Assembly (NCBI GenBank): GCA_937894465.1
Contig: CALCRE010000134.1
Coordinates: 1 to 32,541, forward strand
Reading direction: 5' to 3'
Origin: an uncultured Clostridia bacterium
Lineage (GTDB): Bacteria > Bacillota > Clostridia > JAAYHZ01
Length of the DNA stretch: 32,541 nucleotides
Shown in pieces: positions 1 to 7,100 of this stretch. A model generated the notes under the pieces. That model was not told the origin of the DNA and did not search any database. It saw nothing but the letters and a program-made list of their open reading frames with translations. The translations under genes and the position numbers were made by a program. Within the stretch, counting starts at the first letter, position 1. Every line of letters begins with the position of its first letter.

Positions 1-154
1 ACAAAATCTTTCCGGCAACCACCTTTTTAATGTCTTTTCCCCTGTTTTCAATGCCTTCCACCTTTGATCCGCTCATGGTCATGGCATTGGCCAAATCTAA
101 TGTACTTGTATTGATATCAACATAATCGGCTAACCAGCCAACCGGTATTTTCAT
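1..154 (-). CDS. pheT: Phenylalanine--tRNA ligase beta subunit, N-terminal part (cut by window edge)
   Basis: This is the beginning of the beta subunit of phenylalanyl-tRNA synthetase, which together with PheS charges tRNA-Phe in the cytoplasm. About 51 residues are visible. The protein opens MKIPVGWLADYVDIN and continues into a segment containing SGSKVEGIE, which is the usual PheT N-terminus. The ATG at 154 has a perfect GGAGGTA ribosome binding site at 161-168. It follows pheS by 18 bases on the same strand, the standard pheST operon order. The rest of the gene lies beyond position 1, so completeness cannot be judged. Confidence 0.95.
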   Translation of the reverse strand, partial: MKIPVGWLADYVDINTSTLDLANAMTMSGSKVEGIENRGKDIKKVVAGKIL

Positions 155-172
155 CTTTTATACCTCCTACAA

Positions 173-1192
173 CTAAAACTGCTTCAAGAAACGCAAATCG
201 TTTTCAAACAACAATCTCATATCATTAATTCCTGATTGACTCATGGCCACACGGTCGATGCCCATTCCGAACGCAAAACCGCTGTATATGTCCGGATCCA
301 AATTGCAGTTTCTCAAAACATTGGGGTGAACCATTCCTGCTCCTAAAATTTCTACCCAACATTCGTTCTTACACACTTTGCATCCAACTCCTCCGCATGT
401 CCAGCATGTGACATCCACTTCTGCACTTGGCTCGGTAAAGGGGAAGTGATGAGGCCTCAAACGTATTTCTGTTTTTTCACCGAACAGACTTTTTGCCACT
501 AGCTTCAAAGTACCGACTAAATCCCCCATGGTGACACCTTTGTCCACCACCAAGCCTTCCACCTGGTGGAAAACAGGAGAGTGGGTTGCGTCCACATCAT
601 CCGATCGATATACCCTGCCCGGACATATGATTTTAATGGGAGGCTTTTGATTATGCATCACTCTGATTTGTACCGGTGACGTTTGTGTTCTTAAACACAC
701 TTTCTCATTGATATAGAAAGTGTCTTGCTCGTCACGGGAAGGATGTTCCTCCGGGGCATTCAATGCATCAAAATTATGATAGACCGTCTCAATTTCCGGT
801 CCTTCGGCAATTTCATAGCCTAAACCTAAAAATATTTCTTCAATTTTTTGGGTTGTTTGTGTGATGGGATGTTTTTTACCCAATACAAACTTCTTACCGG
901 GTACAGTAATATCAATCACTTCACGATTTATTTTATCTGATTTTTCTTTTTGTTTTAAATTTAAAGCGACTTCTTCCAAGAGATTCTCTATATCATTTCT
1001 TGCTTGGTTGGCCAGCTTTCCCATCAAGGGTCTCTCCTCAGCCGACAGCTTTCCCATTTCGCGAAGAACCAAGGTCAGATCGCCCTTTTTTCCTAAAATA
1101 CCGACCCTTAAGTCCTCCAAATCTTTCAGGGTAGCTGCTTCCTTGATCAAACCGAAAGCTTTTTCCTGAATCGCTTCTATTTTTTGCTTCAT
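173..1192 (-). CDS. pheS: Phenylalanine--tRNA ligase alpha subunit
   Basis: This is the catalytic alpha subunit of the heterotetrameric class II phenylalanyl-tRNA synthetase. The 339 residues match the usual family length. An N-terminal coiled-coil region precedes the class II core. Visible signatures are RPHHFPFTEPSAEVDV (motif 2 region), GAGMVHPNVL and SGFAFGMGIDRVAM (motif 3). A cysteine pair cluster lies between them (CWTCGGVGCKVC), a common variant in bacterial PheS. The open frame extends ten codons further upstream to 1222, but the ATG at 1192 is chosen because AAGGAG sits 8 bases ahead of it and the protein then starts MKQKIEAI as in relatives. It is cotranscribed with pheT. A sigma-A promoter is seen at 1288-1316. 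Confidence 0.97.
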   Translation of the reverse strand: MKQKIEAIQEKAFGLIKEAATLKDLEDLRVGILGKKGDLTLVLREMGKLSAEERPLMGKLANQARNDIENLLEEVALNLKQKEKSDKINREVIDITVPGKKFVLGKKHPITQTTQKIEEIFLGLGYEIAEGPEIETVYHNFDALNAPEEHPSRDEQDTFYINEKVCLRTQTSPVQIRVMHNQKPPIKIICPGRVYRSDDVDATHSPVFHQVEGLVVDKGVTMGDLVGTLKLVAKSLFGEKTEIRLRPHHFPFTEPSAEVDVTCWTCGGVGCKVCKNECWVEILGAGMVHPNVLRNCNLDPDIYSGFAFGMGIDRVAMSQSGINDMRLLFENDLRFLKQF

Positions 1193-1287
1193 AGGATGTA
1201 CTCCTTTCCGTACTATCACCATTTATAAAATCCAATATATATGCATTAAAACCATAATATCAGTTACTTGTTTTTCCAAGTATCCAA

Positions 1288-1316
1288 AGTATATCATAAT
1301 TCATTGTAAACGACAA
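1288..1316 (-). promoter_or_regulatory. Probable sigma-A promoter for pheST
   Basis: On the minus strand TTGTCG (1311-1316) is followed after 17 bases by TATACT (1288-1293). The bases TGA just before the -10 give an extended -10 element. It lies in the gap between the rRNA-modification gene and pheS. The 5' leader would be about 90 bases. No T-box specifier hairpin or T-box consensus was recognised in it. Confidence 0.55.
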
Positions 1317-1344
1317 TCCATCGGACTTTTGTGCCTTTTATAAC

Positions 1345-2019
1345 TTAGAAACCAAAATCGGTCCACGGACTTTCATGAGGTGGATCTTTTTCAAAAACCA
1401 TTTCTTCTTTTTTTACAGGATGGATGATTGTCAAAGAGTATGACCATAATGCCGGTTGACTCATCCCCCCGGTCTTGATCCCGTACTTGACATCCCCCGC
1501 CACAGGACATCCGATTTGAGCAAATTGTGCTCTGATTTGATGAGGTCGTCCTGTGTGCAGATTGATTTTAACCAGGGAACGCCCTTTCATGATCTGACAC
1601 AATTCATAATCCAAGACGGCTTCCTTTGCATTGGGGGTGTTTTTATTTACCCATGACACTTTATTGACTTTTTCATCTTTTAAAAGATACGAACGAAGAA
1701 AACCTTTTGGTTGGTCTAAAACACCTTCCAGTACAGCATAGTATCTCTTTGAAATTTCATTTTTTCGTATGGAATCGGATAATCTTGATGCTGCCTTTGA
1801 TGTTTTTGCAAACACCATCACACCACCCACTCCTCTGTCCAAACGGTGAACAAGACCCAAGTAGGCGTCTCCGGGTTTATTATATTTTTCTTTTAAATAG
1901 GTTTTCAACAATTCAAGCATATCCGGATCCCCGGTCTTGTCACTTTGAGAAAGAATGCCTGCCGGCTTCACAGCTATCAGCACATGATTATCTTCATATA
2001 AAGTTTCTATATAATTCAT
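1345..2019 (-). CDS. RluA-family pseudouridine synthase
   Basis: This enzyme isomerises specific uridines in rRNA or tRNA to pseudouridine. The catalytic signature HRLDR lies at about residues 58-62 (Asp61 is the nucleophile), followed by GGVMVFAKT. Further on are the conserved KRYYAVLEG and the LHTGRPHQIRAQF motif near the C-terminus. There is no N-terminal S4 domain, so it is a short RluA/TruC-like form of about 224 residues; the target uridine cannot be assigned. The ATG at 2019 is preferred over an in-frame start at 2052 because it overlaps the TGA of the upstream methyltransferase in an ATGA arrangement, which indicates translational coupling. The two genes probably form one RNA-modification operon. 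Confidence 0.93.
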   Translation of the reverse strand: MNYIETLYEDNHVLIAVKPAGILSQSDKTGDPDMLELLKTYLKEKYNKPGDAYLGLVHRLDRGVGGVMVFAKTSKAASRLSDSIRKNEISKRYYAVLEGVLDQPKGFLRSYLLKDEKVNKVSWVNKNTPNAKEAVLDYELCQIMKGRSLVKINLHTGRPHQIRAQFAQIGCPVAGDVKYGIKTGGMSQPALWSYSLTIIHPVKKEEMVFEKDPPHESPWTDFGF

Positions 2020-2882
2020 AATCTTTCTTCCCAACAAGCCGTATTCCCGCAAGGTAAAATGATAACCGAATCATGTACAGGTAAACCTAGTTCATATGCG
2101 TCGGAAGAACCTTTGAAACGTTTTGACAGAACCAAATCCAATATGTTTTTCATCACTGTTGCAGAAAGCCCCGTGGTGTAGGAGTTCAGCATGAAAAAGA
2201 GCGGTTTAGCGGATAACACCTGAGAGCATAATTCCACCAAGCCGTATAACTCGTCTTCCAACTTCCATATTTCACCTTTAGGGCCTCTACCGTAAGAAGG
2301 AGGATCCATGACGATGCCTTCATAGGTGTTTCCCCTGCGGATTTCTCTTTGGACAAACTTGACCACATCATCCACGATGAAACGAACCGGCTTGTCCTTC
2401 AAACCGGACAGGGTTAAGTTGTTCTTCGCTTTCTCCACCATGCCTTTGGCAGCATCAACATGGCACACACTAGCTCCTGCTGCGGCACAAGCCACAGTAG
2501 CACCACCGGTATAGGCAAACAAATTTAAGACCTGCACCGGTCTTTGGGCTTGTCTGATCTTATCTTGCATATAATCCCAGTTGACTGCTTGTTCCGGGAA
2601 TAAACCGGTGTGTTTGAAGCCCATGGTTTCAACCCAAAAGGTCAAATCGGAATATCTGATCTTCCATTTACTCGGAACATTTTGTGAATAGGACCACTCC
2701 CCGCCGCCTTTTGAACTTCTTTTATATGTTCCATGAGCAGTTTTCCAAATCTCCCGGTTATATTTCGGCCATATTATTTGAGGATCCGGCCTTGTTAATA
2801 TGACATCTCCCCATTTTTCAATTTTTTCGCCGTCTCCTGTGGATAAAACGATGTAATCTTTCCATTTCGATGCAATACGCAT
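2016..2882 (-). CDS. Class I SAM-dependent methyltransferase, RlmI-like catalytic domain
   Basis: A Rossmann-fold methyltransferase of 288 residues, probably acting on RNA. Motif I reads VLNLFAYTGGATVACAAAG (about residues 118-137), followed by an acidic VDAAKGM segment (motif II). DPPSYGRGP near residue 193 is the DPP[YF]-type catalytic motif found in RNA and some protein methyltransferases. The fold resembles the C-terminal domain of 23S rRNA m5C methyltransferase RlmI, but the PUA RNA-binding domain is absent, so the exact substrate is uncertain. The ATG at 2882 has GGAGG 7 bases upstream. The stop codon overlaps the start of the pseudouridine synthase, consistent with a joint role in RNA modification. 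Confidence 0.88.
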   Translation of the reverse strand: MRIASKWKDYIVLSTGDGEKIEKWGDVILTRPDPQIIWPKYNREIWKTAHGTYKRSSKGGGEWSYSQNVPSKWKIRYSDLTFWVETMGFKHTGLFPEQAVNWDYMQDKIRQAQRPVQVLNLFAYTGGATVACAAAGASVCHVDAAKGMVEKAKNNLTLSGLKDKPVRFIVDDVVKFVQREIRRGNTYEGIVMDPPSYGRGPKGEIWKLEDELYGLVELCSQVLSAKPLFFMLNSYTTGLSATVMKNILDLVLSKRFKGSSDAYELGLPVHDSVIILPCGNTACWEERL

Positions 2883-2908
2883 TACGAAACCTCCATGTGT
2901 TTGATCTT

Positions 2909-3175
2909 TTATGACTTGGACTCTAACTTTTTATTTCTGAAATATAATAACAAGTCAGTGGACACCATTGCAAAGTTAAGAATGTACGCGTAGATGACAA
3001 AGTCAGAACTATATTTAATTTTATGTATTATGCCGGCTGTATACCCTACTAATATGATTACCAAAAAGCTCAGACTTTTTCCTTTTGTACTCCTTGATTT
3101 TAATGATTTTGCAATGGATGCAGGCCATGCAAACCCAAAACATAACAGCATGATTAGCTCAAATGGACTTTTCAT
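2909..3175 (-). CDS. Small three-helix membrane protein, SemiSWEET/PQ-loop-like
   Basis: An 88-residue integral membrane protein. Three hydrophobic stretches are visible at about residues 5-22, 36-52 and 60-78. They are separated by a basic loop containing KSLKSRSTKGKS and followed by a charged C-terminus (YFRNKKLESK). A proline-containing first helix (FGFAWPASI), the TKGKSLSFL motif and the three-helix size resemble SemiSWEET/PQ-loop half-transporters, but no transport activity can be inferred with confidence. GGAGG lies just upstream of the ATG at 3175. It is divergent from the solute-binding protein gene and 26 bases upstream of the methyltransferase gene, so it could be the first gene of that operon. 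Confidence 0.75.
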   Translation of the reverse strand: MKSPFELIMLLCFGFAWPASIAKSLKSRSTKGKSLSFLVIILVGYTAGIIHKIKYSSDFVIYAYILNFAMVSTDLLLYFRNKKLESKS

Positions 3176-3202
3176 ATTGCCTCCAATATAATTTTAAGCA
3201 AT

Positions 3203-3211
3203 ATTATATCA
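3203..3211 (-). promoter_or_regulatory. Extended -10 promoter for the small membrane protein gene
   Basis: The minus strand carries a perfect TATAAT (3203-3208) preceded by TGA, giving an extended -10 element. No good -35 hexamer is seen at the usual distance. The predicted start of transcription would leave a leader of about 20 bases before the ATG at 3175. Confidence 0.45.
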
Positions 3212-3298
3212 CATCCTCTATAAAAACGATAAACGGGCTTACTGTTTTAAATGATATTTTCTATTTTTTTATTTGCTTCCATATAACTGGTAAATGTG

Positions 3299-3327
3299 TT
3301 GACAGTATTATGGCATAGTAGTACAAT
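3299..3327 (+). promoter_or_regulatory. Strong sigma-A promoter of the solute-binding protein gene
   Basis: TTGACA (3299-3304) is separated by exactly 17 bases from TACAAT (3322-3327). This is a near-consensus promoter. Transcription would start around 3334, leaving a leader of about 40 bases with AAGGAG at 3361-3366 ahead of the ATG at 3374. Confidence 0.8.
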
Positions 3328-3373
3328 TTACTTATATAAATTATTAATTTACATTCCTGAAAGGAGCAAGGAT

Positions 3374-5162
3374 ATGAAAAAGTTTTTAGTTTTTTTGGTT
3401 GTCATTTCTATACTCATGTCTTTCGTTGCCTGCAAAGGTTCGGAAGGCAATCCCGATATTACCACGGTACCGGGAGCAACAACCACAGAAGTAAATCCCT
3501 TTGAAGAGTTCATGGAGATTACCTGGCTTGCGCAATTAAATGCAGACTATCAAGACGGTCGCTGGGATGAACTTGAGCTCGAGGAAGTTTTCAATGTTGA
3601 TTTGCAAGTCTGGGCAATGGATTCTAGACAAGGCGAACAAATGGCCTCCCTAGTTGCAGCCGGAGAAATTCCCGACTATTTCTTTATGCCCACCGCACCA
3701 AGACAACCCTTGGATATGTACAATGAGAAATTGATTCGTTCCATTCCGCTTAGTTATTTCAGAGATTACGTTCCCGGGTACTATGAAGTGCTAGAGCAAC
3801 AACCCATCGGTTTTTCATACAATCTGATCCCAGGTACAACAGACGAATATCTGGGCTTCACGCAAGTTGATATGAGATCATGCACGTATTTTTACGATTC
3901 CACCTGCATCAATCTTGATTGGTTGGAATCCGTTGGATACACAATCGACAATTTACAAGAAGCCACACAGTCAGCCGAAGATTATAAAGAATACAACGAT
4001 AACATCTATTTTGCAGAAGGCGGTTTTACCTTTGATGAAATGAATGATATCATGAAAAAATTCACAGAAGATGACCCGGATGGAAACGGAGAGGATGACA
4101 CTTACGGTATTGCCTCCGAATGTCAATGGAAACTGGGCAAACCAAACACAATACGGTTTATTCGGATTCGTTGAAGATGTAAATTACCTGTATAAGGATC
4201 CCTCAAGCGGAGACATCGTACCCAAATATGCATACACCCCTTATCGCGATTATTACAAATGGGTATCTGATTCCTTGACCAAAGGTTATATGGTATCCCT
4301 TGATCGGACAGGAAATTGGGTCACAAACTATTCCACCGCATCAGCTACAGGAAAATACGGTATCATGTCTGTATGTGGTGTTACGGTAACCGGCATGGCT
4401 ACAGCTGCCAATCAACAATATGCACCTATGAACTATTTATTGCAAAGTGATCCTAACGCACGGTTCGTGGTAGGTCCAATGTTTTCAGGCCCGGAAGGTC
4501 ATGCAAACAACAAGACATACAACATTGATCCGTTCGGTGTCGGCAGTTGGAGAGTCTATATGATCGGAGAACAAGTATCCGATGCAAAGCTCCAGAGAAT
4601 CTGTCAAATACAACAATATACCTTGTTTAACAGTTATGAAAACTTTATCAGGTACCGCTACGGGATAGAAGGAGTTCACTTTAAATGGGCCGGGGAGCCT
4701 TATGTAAGCACCATGATCCCCACACCGGCGGCCGATTTGGATCCAAAATACAGAGGAAACCTTTCGGTATTTCAGTTTATTTACACTCCTTCTCCGGTGA
4801 ATGAATTCATCCGTGATGCGGAAGTTTATAACAATTGGCACTTTAGAGCTTGGATGTATGTCAAAGATTTGCTGAACAAATATGTACTACATCCTACAAA
4901 GTATGTAAGCGAAGTGTATATGGGAACCGAACTATATAAGGAGTATACCGACTTGGTAGTTGCGCATCCCGAGATCAATACCGTTGTAAACGACTTCATC
5001 AATCGCGCCTTAGCAGGTGAAATCGCCGACTTCAATACGGAATGGCAACAGTATATCAGTCAATTGTATAGTGCCGGACTGGAAGAGATCATTGATAAAA
5101 TATATAACAATCCTGCATTTACAGACTATGATCCCGGTGCTAAATTAATCTTGAGAGAATAA
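3374..5162 (+). pseudogene. Extracellular solute-binding lipoprotein (LplA-type), frameshifted
   Basis: This encodes the substrate-binding component of a carbohydrate ABC importer of the large LplA-type lipoprotein class (about 595 residues if read through). The start at 3374 has AAGGAG 7 bases upstream. The lipoprotein signal peptide ends FVAC with Cys20 as the lipidated residue, followed by a Thr-rich linker. The segment DPDGNGEDDTYG at about residues 234-245 is a hallmark of this family. Just after it, between about 4111 and 4140, the reading frame changes: the first frame ends at a TGA near 4172, while the family-like sequence (WANQTQYGLFGFVED) continues in the +1 frame to the TAA at 5160-5162. 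One extra base explains it. It may be a true null mutation or a sequencing error. No permease genes lie nearby. A bidirectional terminator follows. Confidence 0.85.
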
Positions 5163-5185
5163 AAACATTTCAAAATGGTACGCAA

Positions 5186-5211
5186 AAAGGGTTGCCGTAA
5201 AGCAACCCTTT
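5186..5211. terminator. Bidirectional rho-independent terminator
   Basis: A perfect 10-bp stem, AAAGGGTTGC with GCAACCCTTT, encloses a 6-base loop. It has T-rich sequence on the plus-strand side (through 5220) and five Ts on the minus-strand side. It separates the plus-strand binding-protein gene from the convergent minus-strand gene that ends at 5249 and can serve both. Confidence 0.85.
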
Positions 5212-5248
5212 ATCTATTTTCTTTTTCCAACGACAGGTTCCATCATTT

Positions 5249-7018
5249 TTATTGCATACATAAATGCACCTTTATATATTTACCCGGTTTTTCATAATCA
5301 ACTGTTCGGTAAATTCCGTTTCTGTTTGCAGTTTTCTCAGTATGGATTACGGCACTACCATCGCTTTGGGCTAAATATTGGTATGCTCCTATGGAAACGG
5401 TAACGATTTTTTCGGAATCCGATATCATGATATTGGAGCTGTCTTTTCCGTTGGTAACAAAAAGCGGAACGGTGAAAACCATAGACGCCACATCCTCGTT
5501 ATAGCAATTTGCTTCAATAAACACTCCTTCTTTTTGAATGGTATATTCTTCTTTGATATGTAACTGTCTTCCCTCATCTCCGGAGCGATATTCGATCGTA
5601 AACCTCACAGACAGTTCATCTTCCCGGATCACGTTCGTTAAAGTTTTGAGATTATTCTCTAAATCGGATATACGAACTGTTCTCCCATCTTTACATCGTA
5701 CACCGGAGCATATGGAAACATTTTTTCTGACCAATTCCCCCGGTAGGCGATACTTCGGGTGTGCTGTCATGGGTAGTGAAAGAGCCAAATCAATGGGAAA
5801 ACCTGCTTTATGATAGCGGCCAAGACCGGTTGAATCGTATCGTTGATCCGCTCCGGTTTCTATTTCAACGGATTGACCTACACAATTTGCAAAGACTTTA
5901 TGAAACCGATCCGATGTTTCCAGCACATATCCTCCGATTTCACAAGGACAAGCATGCTCTTGAACGGATTCATCTGCAAACAAGAAGCCATAACCGATGA
6001 AAACAGCGACGGTAATCAAGTACCTGTGAAAAGTTCCGTATCCGTCGATTCCAAAAGCCTCAGATGCATCGAAATAGTTTTTAATATGATTAGGCGTATC
6101 AGACTCCATCAGCCTTTGATAAACGGTTTGGGCACTTTTATGGGCACATCGCTTAAACATGCCTGCCAACACCGGACGGCCGGCTTTCATATATCGTGTC
6201 GCCTCGTACTCACAACAAGATGCCACCAAGGCTTCATTGAATAAGTATTGATTACTACGGCCTCCGTAGGGTAATTGAAATGCAGCCGATTGCATTAACA
6301 AAGTCATCATGCCACCTTTGGACAAGCCTTCATCGATGGCTTTTTTGTAAGGTCCCTCATAACCGTAATGCATCATCACGGAAAATTGACATCGAGTAGT
6401 CAAATCATACAGCATGGCTTGATCATTACATTCCCACATGCCGTTTTGATCAAATCTCCCCACTGCCCAAGGCATATGCTCATCAAAATAGGCTTTTATG
6501 TCTGTCATGTCCTCAGTTTCCCGTAAGTACTCTCCCGCCGCGTTATATACGGTCATATTGCACAGCTTACTCTCATCGTGATTTTTTCCCATAATGCAGT
6601 GATATGTCTTGTGAGGATCAATGGACTTTAGTTTTTGGAACAGCGCTATATAGTCGCCTTCCGGTATTTTATTTTTCATTAGCTTAAATCCGATCATGAC
6701 TTCCTTGACAGCCAAATCATATTCAGCATGATCATAAACTATGGAAAATTGATCACAGCTTTTTTGCATCAAGGCCAACCAAAGATCATACAGCTCCGGG
6801 CGCCTTTCTTCTGATTGAAGGTAAGAAATTGCTCCGGCGGCACGCAAACCGATACAGATCACAAAGTCGATCTCTCCTTGAGCCATGCGCCATAAGTATT
6901 CCGGGGTGTACAGGTCAATGACTCTCTCTATAATATTTAAATAGAGGGACTTATTGATGCCGGAAGAACAGATCGATGAACCTTTTTCCATTTTATCAAG
7001 GATTGTTTTTGCATCCAT
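5249..7018 (-). CDS. Unrecognised soluble protein of the polysaccharide locus (possible alpha-toroid plus beta-sandwich)
   Basis: A 589-residue protein that I cannot place in a named family. It has no signal peptide or membrane segment, so it is probably cytoplasmic. The first 370 or so residues look helix-rich, with conserved-looking polar motifs such as HMPWAVGRFDQNGMWECNDQ and QLPYGGRSNQYLFNEA. The last 200 residues look beta-rich (IYRSGDEG-, EEYTIQKEGVFIEANCYN-like strands). That two-part layout, an alpha/alpha barrel followed by a beta-sandwich, is usual in polysaccharide lyases and some glycoside hydrolases, and the neighbours are lyase-like. Activity on imported oligosaccharides is an inference from context. 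AAGGAG lies 11 bases ahead of the ATG at 7018. It is separated from the upstream lyase gene by a terminator, so expression would need read-through or its own promoter. Confidence 0.6.
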   Translation of the reverse strand: MDAKTILDKMEKGSSICSSGINKSLYLNIIERVIDLYTPEYLWRMAQGEIDFVICIGLRAAGAISYLQSEERRPELYDLWLALMQKSCDQFSIVYDHAEYDLAVKEVMIGFKLMKNKIPEGDYIALFQKLKSIDPHKTYHCIMGKNHDESKLCNMTVYNAAGEYLRETEDMTDIKAYFDEHMPWAVGRFDQNGMWECNDQAMLYDLTTRCQFSVMMHYGYEGPYKKAIDEGLSKGGMMTLLMQSAAFQLPYGGRSNQYLFNEALVASCCEYEATRYMKAGRPVLAGMFKRCAHKSAQTVYQRLMESDTPNHIKNYFDASEAFGIDGYGTFHRYLITVAVFIGYGFLFADESVQEHACPCEIGGYVLETSDRFHKVFANCVGQSVEIETGADQRYDSTGLGRYHKAGFPIDLALSLPMTAHPKYRLPGELVRKNVSICSGVRCKDGRTVRISDLENNLKTLTNVIREDELSVRFTIEYRSGDEGRQLHIKEEYTIQKEGVFIEANCYNEDVASMVFTVPLFVTNGKDSSNIMISDSEKIVTVSIGAYQYLAQSDGSAVIHTEKTANRNGIYRTVDYEKPGKYIKVHLCMQ

Positions 7019-7047
7019 TTGATTTTAAACTCCTTTTCTAAAGCAAA

Positions 7048-7084
7048 AAGAGGCAATCCAAGTTGAATAACAAGATTGCCTCTT
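7048..7084 (-). terminator. Rho-independent terminator after the third lyase paralogue
   Basis: An 11-bp perfect stem (AAGAGGCAATC with GATTGCCTCTT) is followed on the minus strand by TTTTTGCTTT. It lies 17 bases past the stop codon of the 7101-9929 gene, just ahead of the ribosome binding site of the 5249-7018 gene. Confidence 0.85.
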
Positions 7085-7100
7085 CTATGGTTAAATATCT

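Noticed and set aside
1193..1344. T-box riboswitch ahead of pheS
   Set aside because: Such leaders are common for pheST in Firmicutes, but the leader here is only about 90 bases and shows no T-box consensus or terminator with a U-tract.
4100..4180. Programmed ribosomal frameshift in the solute-binding protein gene
   Set aside because: No slippery run, stimulatory hairpin or internal Shine-Dalgarno was seen at the junction, and this family is not known to use recoding. A mutation or sequence error is simpler.
4485..4841. Long open frame antisense to the solute-binding protein gene
   Set aside because: It lies opposite clear family-like coding sequence and has no ribosome binding site or protein-like motifs. 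Similar antisense frames under pheS and the lyase genes were dismissed for the same reason.
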